From NCBI GenBank assembly GCA_001931875.2, contig MSJH02000813.1, forward strand, positions 124,001-188,000: DNA of 64,000 nt, read 5' to 3'. This DNA is from Byssochlamys sp. IMV 00236. Lineage: Eukaryota > Ascomycota > Eurotiomycetes > Eurotiales > Thermoascaceae. Shown here piece by piece: positions 38,001 through 48,769 of this stretch. Position numbers and translations under genes: made by a program. The stretch's first letter is position 1. Each line of letters begins with the position of its first letter. The notes below the pieces were generated by a model. It ran no database searches. It worked only from the letters and a program-made list of their open reading frames with translations, and was not told the origin of the DNA.

Positions 38001-38549
38001 ATCCTCAGGTGCACCCATCTTGTCAAAAGAGACATCCATTTCAGGAAGATGATAGGCATCCTTCTTTCGGAATTGGCGGTTCTGCCGTCTCTCCTTGTCC
38101 GTCATGAATATCTCATCCACATAGACTGCATTATCCGGCACCTCCTCTTCCTGCGGTTGCCTCCCCGAGTCTTTCCTCTTGGTCTCTTCATCTTGGGCCA
38201 ACCTCTGCATTTGAACGGCAAGAAGTTTCCCGGCGGTCCTAACGGCATCTTCCCTTCGACCTTCCCTTCTTTTTTTCCTCGCCGCTATCGTCTGTCTTTT
38301 CAGAATGGGGGCTCCGCCATCGAATACAAACACCGGTTTAATCCCGAAGTAGAGCAGCTTGCATATGCGGCGAAAGAAGCCAACAACATGGGAGTTTCGC
38401 AGCGCATTTCCCTCTTTATCGCGGACAGCTTTCAGGAACTGATAGATCCAAATGGACGCGTCAACTGCGAGTCTCTTCCTGTTAAGAGTCTCGAGTTTGA
38501 CCGGGCGCGCGCATGGCTGGACGACAGTCCAGAGACCGGTGACACCCAT
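35097..38549 (-). CDS. rad2: DNA repair endonuclease Rad2/XPG
   Basis: This is the structure-specific nuclease making the 3' incision in nucleotide excision repair, acting with TFIIH in the nucleus. It is a single uninterrupted frame of 1,150 residues, the size of fungal Rad2. The XPG-N domain starts MGVTGLWTVVQPCARPV, with metal ligands Asp30 (AVDAS) and Asp77 (VFDGG). A long acidic spacer (about 110-770) has UIM-like stretches (EDLQKAIQMSLQ). The XPG-I domain carries APMEAEAQCAEL and VTDDSDIFLFGG, followed by LGSDYTEGIPGAG (helix-hairpin-helix). QSNITNFF near the C-terminus fits a PCNA-binding PIP box, followed by basic nuclear-localisation clusters (KRRAPRR, KRRK). It diverges from the WD40 gene. 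Confidence 0.96.
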   Translation of the reverse strand: MGVTGLWTVVQPCARPVKLETLNRKRLAVDASIWIYQFLKAVRDKEGNALRNSHVVGFFRRICKLLYFGIKPVFVFDGGAPILKRQTIAARKKRREGRREDAVRTAGKLLAVQMQRLAQDEETKRKDSGRQPQEEEVPDNAVYVDEIFMTDKERRQNRQFRKKDAYHLPEMDVSFDKMGAPEDPRIMSHEELEEYARQFHSGEEINLYDFSKIDFDSPFFLSLPATDRYNILNAARLRSRLRMGYSKEQLDIMFPDRMAFSKFQIERVKERNDLTQRLMSINGMNGEDAMYGNTAGQRIAGERGREYVLVKNNDVEGGWALGVVGNEGHRERPIDVDRDDQQEAAENEDWTDDEDGFEDVPVEGLNRLPKIPALREGVFDQSLNRHAQEIATRPEPLLQEIDDNSLFVEGATGDDELFEGAMESEDEDLQKAIQMSLQVPEDDLVLEEPMAARPAPPPANRAEAVVSPPESDDEMDFASALARSKKSQPKPKPKSAAPRIDNPFGGPLPFESLKISMKKKPQHTGTDKESDRRVSETTKTPKKQPLPPWFSGSDEAKRDFINEEAGEKSLETYRQIAANPEHEFLTDYKSPGVIDVDKMPDSTEVVDLEGDDSKRLHEEPKPTASKPPVRMGDIAEKIRAEPPLSTKSIAEEPEIRRAVASSATDVPNDGPKKAADENFPYAQEEPLGSTSLTARDESYEEERSPSAEFEDVEVSAASAAGFPPAESTPAAEVPPESEEYIPETMDVLVDEAEDYSDPEDEDLMRQLAAEAEEHARFASTLNSKSQAENILVYEEELKQLRSQQKKDRRDADEVSHIMVTECQQLLTLFGLPYITAPMEAEAQCAELVSLGLVDGIVTDDSDIFLFGGTRVYKNMFNQSKYVECYLASDLEKEYALDRQKLIQFAHLLGSDYTEGIPGAGPVTALEILTEFASLDEFRDWWTQVQMGVQIPDDPHAAFYKKFKKHASKLFLPPSFPDRHVDTAYLQPEVDSDPSPFQWGVPDLNALRNFLMATIGWDQQRTDEVLVPVIRDMNQREQEGTQSNITNFFSGTQGAGAFAPRVRPDGKGRMEKAFRRLRQEAESRQQPQTEEPDVSQADGDRPDGEASVNPATGSHDGSQGRPKRRAPRRGQSSKTAAPTKRRKTAASRERS

Positions 38550-38936
38550 AGCGTCGGGTAGACGCGCTCATAAGCAGTGGCGCACGAAGTACTCATCGCA
38601 CACAGCAGAGAAAAGCCTTCAGAGATTCATGAGGAGGACTGTGGTATTGAAGAGGCAATATGGCCGATAGCTCCCACTATCGTCATCGCCACTTATTAGA
38701 CACGAGGGACACGACATCACGTGCTTCATATAACCGCTTATGGGTAAGTGCGACTTGGAGATTTTGAGAGATTATGTAATCCAATTGCACGATCATTTTT
38801 ATGCTATCGAATAATTCAAAAATCTAGGTGGGAGAATAGAAGTGCCTCTAGGCAGTATTATTGGGATCAAGTATTCAAGTACCTCATCAGAGGTTTCAAT
38901 ATTTACCTACGACTGTAGGCGCGGGTCTCGTACCCA
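38550..38936. promoter_or_regulatory. Divergent promoter, rad2 / WD40 gene
   Basis: These 387 bases separate the two start codons, so the genes share a bidirectional promoter. No specific factor site can be named with confidence. Confidence 0.55.
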
Positions 38937-41900
38937 ATGTCTCTCTCTCTTGCGGTCAGTGTGCACCATTGGCTGTATTTAAATGTGGCACTGACTCAAA
39001 AACCAGCACATCGATGCCTGCCTTCCCATATCTGGAATACGAGTCTTCAGTCTGCAAGGGTACGATGTAGTAATCTATGGCCAGGGTCCTTATACCCGCA
39101 TTATTAATGAGGCTACTGGAGTGGTTCTAGCCGAAACTAGGGCCTTCAAAAGGAACAATGTTCATGGCTTTCTAATTACTGAACAGAAATCGCAGAACAG
39201 TGGGGAGAATGAAGTGCAGATCCTAACGTGGGGTGGACATTCAGTGAGAGTCCTCAGATTGAGCTATCTGAAAACTGATGTTGGGGTCCAACATCTATGC
39301 TTGTCAGTAGCAAGCCGCGAGTATGCAGCTCCTGACTGGATCCTCGATGCGTGCGCTTCTCATGAGGACGATAATCGGAATAGAGCTTATTTGGTCACGG
39401 CTCATAATGCGTTGCTGCTTCTCGATATCAACACTGAGACAGGGATTCATTTGCAACAGCTAGCAACAGGCGTCAAAACAATGCTATATTCCGCAGACAT
39501 CCTGGCACTTTCTGCTACACATGTCCTCATAGCTGCTGGGACTGTCTTTGGTGAAATCGTCGTGTGGTCTTATTTTCTTGATGAAGATGGAAGTTTTCTC
39601 ACAAATAACTGTACATCTATTCACCATTTCTTTACTGGACATCAGGGATCCATATTTGGAGTTGACATATCTCCTGAGATCGCTGTCTTACGTGACGGCA
39701 AACCAGGACGGTTACTCGCAAGCTGCAGTGACGACAGAACGGTCCGGATCTGGGACATCAGTGACTGTTCCAAAGTGTCACGCCACGATCCTTCTGCATA
39801 TTCTACGGATGGGTTCGAACTTCGAACGACAGGATTCGGTAGTCATGCTGAGACGTCTTCTCTTAGCTCGGAAAACTGCATCGCGGAATGCTTCGGTCAC
39901 GCCGCACGAATATGGGGTATCCATTTCCTGCATACGTCATCTGAACCTACGGTGAGCCTCGTTTCTAGGGGCGAGGATGCAGCCTGCCAATTATGGAACC
40001 TTACATGGGACAATCATCTCTCGTCGGAGCCCAAATTCCACTTGGAAAATTTGTCAACCTTGTATCATCATACCGGAAAGCACATATGGGCGTTAGACAT
40101 TCTCAGAGCACCTAACAGCACCGTAATTTATACAGGCGGTGCTGATGGTGGCCTGAAAGCCATAGAGTTGAGTCCTATCAACAACAAAGTCCTTTCCGCT
40201 AAAGCTTCTCTGAAGGATGAGAAAACACTAGTGAGGACTGATGACCGAATCAAAGCGTTTGACTTTGTCACCGACGATTGTTTCATTGCAGTCACTGTCC
40301 AGGGACAAATTCGTATAGGTCACTTTCACCCTGGACCTAACCCTCTGTGCGAGCAAGATGACCGGATCTCTTGGGAGGAAATATCCACTGAACCCGATCT
40401 CGCGTCCTTCGCTTTCATCGCCAGTCTGCCACGTCGAGGGTTAGCGGTGATAGGAAACGCAAACGGTCTTATGCGTCTATATGATCACCATTCAAAGACC
40501 ATCAGAGTCGTTGCTGAGACCGGCAGGCGGCCAATGGACCTCTATGTTCTTGATCATCAGACGGAAGGGGCCTCTAACGATAGTCCGGCTGATTCTTTCT
40601 CCATCCTGGCAACGCGTGCTACTTCCGACTATGCTGATCTGATCGTCATAAAGTCACTGGATGGTTCGAGCCCGGACGTAGACACTTTTGAACTGGCATT
40701 GCCTTCTACTTTCAAGGTAACCAGTTCTTTGTATCTTTGTGGTCGCCGTTACATTACCTTTGGGTCGCTACTTGGAGGCCTAGCGCTATATGACATGTCG
40801 GTTCACTCAGGTGCACCTTTGGAACCTCTGATATGCATCCGTCGTGTTCATGGCTTCGACGTGGTCACTTCTCAGACACATGTCCTATCACGCGTTGATG
40901 CGGACGGCACGCATGTGGATTATTTCATAACCTGTGGCCGAGATAGCTTCTACTGTCTTCATGAGTTGAGATCAGCAGCTGAACCAGGAGGTCCCGTTCA
41001 TCTCAAAACAATCCATCGTTCTTCACCTTCCCTCAAACAGACTATTGAGGGCGCCTATTTTGAAAAAGAAACTAGTGATCTGATGTTATATGGCTTCCGC
41101 AGTAAAGATTTTGTTATTTGGAACGAATCAACTCGATCTGAGCTGCTCACCATTGGCTGTGGAGGCGTGCACAGAAGCTGGGCATACTGCAATATCCAAG
41201 CATTACCTGGGTGTGGGACATTCTTGTGGAACCAGGCCAAGAATTTATACACTGTCCGAATGACAACCCCCTTGCAAAGAACGCTTCGTGTGGGCAGTCA
41301 TGGTCGAGAGATAAAGTGTATGGAGACGACAAAGAGTTCGGAGGCCCTTTTTGCCACAGGCGGCGAGGATACAACAGTGCGCATATTCAAACCAGCGCCT
41401 TCAGCAGCGAATAGCCCACGAGGAGCTTTCGAATGCTTGCGAGTGCTTAACCCGCATAATACTGGACTCCAGCAAGTGACGTGGTCGTCAGATGGAAGAT
41501 TCTTATTCACAAGCGCGGGCCAAGAAGAGCTATTTGTATGGAGAGCACGCTCTATTCCGGTGTTCGGTCTTGCGATCATCCAAGAGGCGTCCTGTCCGAA
41601 AGATGACCCTCAGTCTGATCTCCGAATAACCAGCTTTGACGTCTTAGACATAACAAGTGAAAAGGGGGAGGATCGCTTTTTATTCTGTCTGGTCTGCTCT
41701 AATTCGACAGTGAAGGTAAATATGCCTACAGCCTCCTATTTATGACTGCGCTAACTTTCTAGATCCTATACTATACGTCCTCAGACGCGGGCTCCCAGTT
41801 TACGCTGCTAGCAAAGGGTACATATATGACCAATTGTCTTACTCGGGCACAGTTTTTAATGTGCCATTCTTCAATCAACCTGATAACTTGTGCCACCGAT

Positions 41901-42527
41901 GGGCACTTTTCAGTCTGGGACCTGCGTCACATTCTGGAGCCTCTTTTCTTTGTTGAGTCCTCAAAAGTTATTCCACGGCCGTCGGCTCTGTCAGATGCTG
42001 TAAAGCTCGCCGATCTGCCCTCATATACACGATATCAGATCCATCAGAACAGCATCAAGTCTATGGAATACGTGGATCTATCAGACTCGATGAAAATTAT
42101 TATTGCTGGCGGAGATGATAACGCACTGTCGATTTCCTTACTCGCGCTGCCAACCATCGACGTTGCCAAAGATGCTGAAGTGACAACAGTATCAATACCC
42201 GATGCTCATGCAGCTTCTGTAACCACAATCAAAGTGCTTCCTTACCCGAAGGAAATGCTAGATGCTACCGGTTCGCAAAGAAACTTCCTTGTTGCAACTT
42301 CAGGCAACGATCACCGGATCAAAATATGGTCAATTACGATAGACCTTGAAAAGAAAGGTTCAGACATCATTGATATCGTTGAGAAAGTAAATCGGTACTC
42401 CCCTGTTGCGGATATATCGTCTATGGATATCATCCGCGCTCCTGCAGCAGACTCCGATTCCGAAACAGACTTGAAGCTTCTCGTCTGTGGAGTTGGGATG
42501 GAGATGTTGGATATTCAGTTTTCTTAG
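38937..42527 (+). CDS. WD40 protein, WDR6/Rtt10 (Trm734) type
   Basis: The family partners the tRNA 2'-O-methyltransferase (Trm7/FTSJ1) for the anticodon wobble position and also affects endosomal recycling. Exons 39007-41715 and 41763-42527 are secure. A short first exon at 38937-38954 (six codons) joined by a 52-base intron gives 1,163 residues. It was chosen because the frame then reads HIDACLPISGIRVFSLQGYDVVIYGQGPY, the usual start of this family; other first exons are possible. WD repeats include SIFGVDIS...CSDDRTVRIWDIS, ARIWGIHF...GEDAACQLWNL, REIKCMET...GGEDTTVRIFKP and GLQQVTWSSDGRFLFTSAGQ. AFKRNNVHGF near the N-terminus is a family signature. Confidence 0.85.
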
Positions 42528-43237
42528 GATACCCAAGCATACAAATGAAACTCTGCCTCTTGTTACTTCCCCCAATAGATGCTGCAACTTGACTTTTCAT
42601 TTAGACTACGATACGAGAATCTGAGTATTTTCTGGTTGGTGGAAAAATAGCTCTGGATTGATGAATGTCGTCTATTCCGCCGGTAATGCTCAGCTGCGAG
42701 GAGATGCTTAAAAATGCTGCTTGCGTCCAGCAGAGAGCTCGGTTTGTTGCCCGAGTCGAAAACTACAACCACAAAGAGCGTGATTCTCTCTGTATAGCAC
42801 AATTCGTTCCTGGATCACTCACGATGATGGTATCTAATCATATTTTTGGCACAGCCCGGGATAAGCTTTCTTCTCGCTGCCATCTGCTAAGGGAAACCCC
42901 AGCACTCGTGGGGTCCCCGCATTTTGGCCTCGAAGGCTTTACCCGGCAGGGCATTACACAGAGCACAGTTAGCCTTCTACACGCTTCTCCACCTCATAGG
43001 GATAGTGCCGATAAAGGCATATAGTAACTCATGACCTAATACCTGAGACATTGGTGGAAACGATTTCTCCATGTAAGCAAGCGAGACAGTGACGGACGGG
43101 TTTAGCCTGTATATTAACCTAACTTTACCAAAGCAATATTGCGTCCTTGGCATTATTGCTATAAGAATGCAGTGAGATTCTGACGCGGGTGAGGCCTAGA
43201 GTAGAATTAATGAATTGCTTTCTCGATTATCCTCAAA
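42528..43237. other. Intergenic region
   Basis: This lies between the WD40 gene and the GH31 gene, both on the plus strand, so it holds one 3' region and one promoter. A 119-codon open frame at 42665-43024 has no family resemblance. Confidence 0.55.
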
Positions 43238-45643
43238 ATGCACTGGGTTGCACTGGGAGCCTCTATCCTTGCCGTGACAGGCACTACTACGTATGCTAGT
43301 AGATGCCCGGTGAAAGTATCGCAAAAGTGGCCATTGACATTTGAGACGGGTTCATGGAATGGAAAGGGGACAGTTCAGAACACGGTTCTCACTGGTACTT
43401 AGCAATGTCTCTTTATAGCATTTTAGCATAATTACAGGGACCACTGAGACAGACGGGCTTCGCTTACACGAGTGTAGGATCGCAAAATGAGACCGTATCA
43501 GCCATTAGCATTACGGGCAACGGCCACATCATGCACGATGGCGGTTCAATTTCTTGGAATTGCATTTCCCCAACAGTCATGCAAATCAAGATCGATTCCT
43601 CAAAGCAATTTGTCGGCGCAAAATTCATCAACGATGCCACTGACCTCTTCTACGGTGTCTGGGAGTATCCATTGAGCGACACCATCGTCAACTCAAACGT
43701 TTCCTTCGAATTAAAAGGATTCGGAAACTCCGAAGGAATCAACTGGTCGAATGCTAGGGCTCCATTTTTCATCAGTACTGCCGGGTATGGTGTTTACGCT
43801 GATTCTACCGCCATGAGCTCGTACGAGTTTACTGCACCGGGAACGGCTGAATTTGTCTTCAACACGAGCTCTTTGACGTACTACATCATAAGGCCGGAAA
43901 AGAAAAATAATTACAAGGCCATAATCGAGGAGTATACTGGACTATCTGCTAGAAGTATAATGCCTCCGGACTCGGCGTATGGGCCCAATTTTTACTCGGA
44001 TGATTTTGAGGAGGATTTCCATGGCTATGTCCATAACGCGCAGGAGAACTATTATGATGTTGTGGATCATCTGTACTATCACCAGATTCATGCTTCTGGT
44101 TTATTTGCGGATCGTATGTTGCCACATTTATATGGTTGTGATACAGGTTCTAACTCCTCACTAGGTCCATATGGAACGGGAAACTCTTCCTTTGGGAATT
44201 TCGACTTCGACCCAAAGTATTATCCCACCCCAGAACAGTTCATTCAGAATCTTACCGACTACGGATTTGACTTCCAGGTATGATTAATTCCCTGGTTAGG
44301 TGCCAGGAAGGTTTATTGATGTTTGGATACTATTAGGTATGGGTTGCGAACCGGGCATTCCTCGACACCGAGCTCTACAATGCGTCAGTGGAGAATGGCT
44401 GGCTCTTTCCTGGAATTAATCCAGAACAGTTCCTCGGCCCGGCCTTGAACTTGTCGATACCTGCTGCCTATGAATATTTCAAGGCGAGGTTGAGCTATTT
44501 CCCATCAATCGGAGTCAAGGGGTACAAAATCGACCGCGGCGAAGAAGGTGAAATGCCAGGTATGTCTTACCTATATGTAGCTCGAAACTAGTGGTAACAA
44601 GATTCTCAGTCTTTGAACAAAACATCCAGGATGTACTCTTCAGAAGGCTCTGTTATGAAACCATGGTCGAGAAATGGGGTGAGGATGGCTTCCACGATTT
44701 TGCCCGAAGTGCCTATGACCGTGACCGTGCTGTCACCACTGTTTGGGACGGAGATGCCCACTCTAACTTCACTGGTCTGAGATACACCGTTGCAGATGGA
44801 ATCAGGGCCGGTCTTATTGGTTTCTCCCACTGGACAAGCGACACGGGCGGCTATGTCCGTGAGGGAGACGAACCCACCGAAGAGCTCTGGGCAAGATGGA
44901 TGCACCATTCTGCCTTCACCCCGGAGTTTTTGATCATGATCGGCACAGGCCATACTCCATGGTACGCACCATATACGGAAAGGCTTGTGTTGATTCTGAA
45001 GCAGACGGCAAATCTTCATCATGACCTGATTCCATTCATCAAGAGCTATACCTACCAAGCGATGCAGAATGGTGTGCCTATTATGCGGGCTTTGTTCCTC
45101 GAGTCTCCGGAGGACGACAAAGTATATACCATCTCAGACGAATATTTCTTTGGGGAAGAATTTCTAGTAGCCGCGATCGTGAACGAAGGCGGCAGCCGAA
45201 CAGTCTATTTCCCCAAGGGGGCGGACTATCTCGAGTATTACAACAAGACGAACGTGTATAAAGGCGGTTCAACTGCCCAGGTACAGCTGGAACTTGAATA
45301 TAATCCTGTGTACATCAAGGCTGGGTCCATCATACCTCGCGGTGACATCGTCCAAGCGAACAATAAATGGACCAAGAACTGGGCGCCTCATCTTACCGTT
45401 GAGGCCTATCCAAGCTTTGACGTTGGAAGCAGCACTTTTACCTACTATAATGGAGTTTCAAAGAAGTCAGTTCCGATTACGATGATTCCAAACAAGAAGC
45501 AGTCTTCTGTCAAGATCATCTACGGCGATATGGGTGTTGGAGGAACGTTGATTCTTTTCACTAAAAAGGGAGAGTTGAAGGCCCCTCTGGCGGCAACCGG
45601 TGGGATGACCGAGTTTAAAAACGTGGAGAGCTTATTTAGTTAG
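43238..45643 (+). CDS. Secreted GH31 family glycoside hydrolase
   Basis: This is probably an alpha-glycosidase; the exact sugar is unknown. The exons are 43238 to about 43384, then 43438-44277, 44337-44559 and 44610-45643, giving about 745 residues. A signal peptide covers residues 1 to about 20. The catalytic barrel shows FDPKYYPTPEQF, VWVANRAFLD, the nucleophile region GYKIDRGEEGEMP (Asp codon near 44532), DFARSAYDRDR, and SHWTSDTGG with the likely acid/base Asp. The KIDRGEE nucleophile motif differs from the common alpha-glucosidase form (GxWxDMNE). The junction between exons 1 and 2 is not clean: the obvious donor GTACTT at 43395 shifts the frame. It converges closely (114 bases) on the dehydrogenase gene of the candidate peptide cluster. 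Confidence 0.82.
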
Positions 45644-45757
45644 AGTTTCATGATAATTGGGTTCCATCTCTTAACTTCAAGAGGCACTAGATAAGACAAG
45701 ACAAGAGAAAGGCTCGGGGAAGTCTATATACAGTATTAGAAAACCCTAATACACTCT

Positions 45758-46806
45758 CTACAACTTTGATTTCGAAGCATCCCAGCTGGTTCCCTCCGAT
45801 ACCAAATATGCCTGTCCCCTTGCAAGAACCTCACTGTTCTCTTTCCCGAGCCATACAGGCTCTAGTTCCTGCAGCTTGGCCTCAATTTCATAGGCCTTTC
45901 CGCCAGCAACGTAAAGGATATTTCCTGCAAACGGAAATACCGCTCCTCTGTGCGTCTTACCTCCAGTTCCTCGATTTGCCGTCGCGCAAGTAACAATCGC
46001 CCTCGCAACGTCGGCGGGTTCATTTGTAGGAAGGCCCAGTTTATACCAGCCGTCCTCGATGCCCTCTACTAGCCGCGTTTCTAACACATGCATGAGCATC
46101 ATAATCACCAGTTCAACAAAGATGTCATCATAAAACTCACTCGTCATCCATGGACAAATGACATTAATCCTAATATTCTCCGGAAGAGCCGTGAGTCTTA
46201 ACCCCCGCAAGATTCCAATAACCCCATGCTTGCTCGCCATATACGGGGTAAGACCACCTGTTTCTTTAAAGCCAGCAATACTACTGACAAGAATCATATC
46301 TCCACCCCCTACTTTGCGGAGATAATGTTGACCGATCCTTGCTGTGAAAAGCACGCCTTTGAGATTCACATCGATTTCCCGCAGAGACGGCTCCTCATTG
46401 ATGTCTTGGTCTGGAGCGAAAATGTCCTTGTGCTGTGCGACTCCGGCATTCGCGACCACGATATCGACACGACCGAATAGCTTCTCGGCTGTCGCGAAGA
46501 GGGCGAGTTGATCCGCATAGCGTGTTGTGTCGCAGTGCATGTAGCGAACAGATGGGCCAAGTTTTGAGACCAGTTCTTGAGCAGGTTTGTCGGAGACGTC
46601 TCCGAAGACGACTTTTGCGCCGCTTGCTGGGATGAAAGTAATTGTCAATTTCATTTTCTTTCTCTCTTGAATTCAGTTTCCTCCTCCTACTCACCATGGA
46701 ACTGCTCTACAGCAGAACGTCCTATGCCCGTCGCCCCGCCCGTAAGGACGACGACTTTGTCCTTGAGCGTGGCTAGTAAGGAGGGATCGAGCTCTACTAA
46801 GGCCAT
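45758..46806 (-). CDS. Short-chain dehydrogenase/reductase
   Basis: This is an NAD(P)-dependent oxidoreductase. Three exons on the minus strand (46806-46695, 46626-46141, 46080-45758) give 306 residues. The cofactor loop is TGGATGIG at residues 22-29, followed by VANAGVAQ, the catalytic Ser in SSIAGF and Tyr-x3-Lys in YMASK, then INVICPWMT. The 60-base segment 46081-46140 has consensus ends (GTGAGT...TGTTAG), is a multiple of three and contains no stop. Removing it gives CPWMTKTRLVEGIEDGWYKLG, which fits the family; retaining it inserts a hydrophobic run. The gene sits head-to-tail with a UstYa-type gene and the repeat precursor, all on the minus strand, so it may supply a reductive tailoring step. 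Confidence 0.88.
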
Positions 46807-47349
46807 TTTGAAATCTGCGGTTACCGGGACAGGATACTTGAAAACTGTTTCTCTAGATATATTACTTTTTCTTCTTTGCGGATCTCTCATTTATTATCTT
46901 GCCTCTGTAGAGCTCTGAGATAGACCCCACATTTACTCCCCGATAGACGTCTGGATTTCCCGGGGTTTCCAAAGTCCAGCGTCAGGACCTCGGCATGAAA
47001 TACTATATCCAATATTGAGTTTGTCAATTGAGATATGGGAAGAGCTCAGAATGTTTTAGGTTAAGATAGAAGCAAGATAAAACTGGTGTCTCGATGCCCA
47101 TGTCATAGATTTACTGAGTTATAACAGACGTTCATTGAAGATAAATTATGTCACTCTTGACACTACTTACTTATGTGGGGTCACGCATCCATGCGGGGAA
47201 CAAGACGATGGATCAAACTGTCCGAAATGATAAGATAGAATACTTATTACCGATAATCCAAAACAATATTTACCTACCACAACAAGAGAAAGGAGAAAAC
47301 CAAAGAAGCAAACAACTTTCTCTACTCCAACACTTCCAACACTTCTGCC
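46807..47349. promoter_or_regulatory. Promoter region of the dehydrogenase gene
   Basis: This holds the start-side flank of the dehydrogenase and the 3' flank of the UstYa-type gene. It is AT-rich and no gene is recognised. Confidence 0.45.
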
Positions 47350-48171
47350 CTAGTTCGTCCGACCCCCCTTACCCCAAACACTATAGACCGTTTCACCTCT
47401 CCTCGAAACCCATCTATCAACCGGCTCACGCGTCGATTTCATAGTAATATCCCATAGCAAACTCGTATCCCGACACTGATGCCACACGCCCTGTCCATTA
47501 ATGGCAAAGCGTCTATCTGGCTCATCCAGATGAACCGCTTTCTCAAGAGTGCCATCCCCACAGCACGTCAGTGCCTGTTCCAGGAGTACCTAATTAGCCA
47601 ACATGTCCCATATTCATAATTATCCATATCAGAAAACTACCTAAATGAGCGGGAAACCTACCTGAGCAAGATAAGATAGACAATGGACCGTATGGTTTAC
47701 ATCTTCGACTCCATCCCTCCTCGCATGATTATGATTATGCACATGCGCATTTGAACTATTCGAACCCTGCTGTTCCTGAATCGCACTTCGTAGCATACCC
47801 AGACAATGCAAACTATGAAACATAGTAACCCCCCACGGCTCTGCTTCGTTCGAAGCAGGATCCTCCGGTCGTGCGAATATGTAGCCCCCTTTTTTCGGTA
47901 AGAGGAGTGAATACCACGCCTCGTCTCCTGCGGGACCCATATCTTCGAGAATGTCGATTTTTCGGAACACGGAACCGATTGTGTCGTCTTCTGTTGGGGT
48001 TTGATGTGAAGGGGATGGTTTGGGGGTTAGGAGGTTCGCTCCGACGTTTTCAATGTTGTCTGGGGTGATTCGGAAGTAGATTTCTGCTGAGACGAGAACG
48101 AGGAGTAGGGTTGCTGTGATCAGGAAAGGAATTCGCCAGGTATTGGGATTTGAGGGTTCTTGTTTCGCCAT
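47350..48171 (-). CDS. UstYa/DUF3328-family oxidative cyclase 1
   Basis: UstYa-family proteins are membrane-anchored enzymes required for side-chain oxidative cyclisation of fungal RiPPs such as ustiloxin and asperipin. Two exons on the minus strand (48171-47662, 47589-47350) give 249 residues. A single transmembrane helix lies at about residues 13-30. The two family-defining HxxHC motifs are His119-Cys123 (HSLHC) and His160-Cys164 (HTVHC). A His-rich linker (residues 143-149, HVHNHNH) lies between them. The C-terminal exon supplies CCGDGTLEKA, GVWHQCRDTSLLWDI and the closing W/R-rich segment typical of the family. The gene lies 600 bases downstream of the precursor gene, on the same strand. 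Confidence 0.92.
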
Positions 48172-48769
48172 TATTGAGGCTTGACTCGTGTTTTATCTAA
48201 TCTTTCTCTTGGGATTCTCTAGCTGAGATGCAGATAGGATGGAACATTGATGGAGAAAGAGAGAGATTCATCTATCTGAATGGTCACAGGAGATACTTTA
48301 AGCTGCTCCTGGCCCGGCCATGATACGCTGGATTTAGTTTTTCTTTGTTCTAATCTTTACTATGCACATACTTACAGTTAGACTCGCTTGGCGGTATTTT
48401 TCGGACTTCTTGATACTACCTGTATCCCTGCGCGCTATACGACTTGAGTAGGACTGGACTTACATGTAGCCCTACTACTACACTTTATGATAACTGTGTT
48501 ACAGATTCTCATGGCCTTATTCGGAGGTAAACAGATGTCTTACAGAATGAAGCCAGTTCGAACGTGGCTAACAGGATAACTAAAACTACAATTCGAACTA
48601 AGGAACGTCGGAGTTGCATCGTGCATAGGATGCACAAAGCGAAAAGATTCAAAGACGACAGAAACGAAACACTAAAGGAATGTCTGAAGCCTGAACTACT
48701 TTCCCTCCAGGTCTCAACACCTCTAGGAAGCTCCGCAGAAGCCTAGTGCCTAGTCCGTAGACTACACAC
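48172..48769. promoter_or_regulatory. Promoter of UstYa-type gene 1 and 3' region of the precursor gene
   Basis: This is a 598-base spacer between two minus-strand genes of the candidate cluster. No gene or repeat is recognised. Confidence 0.5.

Noticed and set aside
37950..38561. 203-codon open frame on the plus strand
   Set aside because: It is antisense to the N-terminal domain of rad2.
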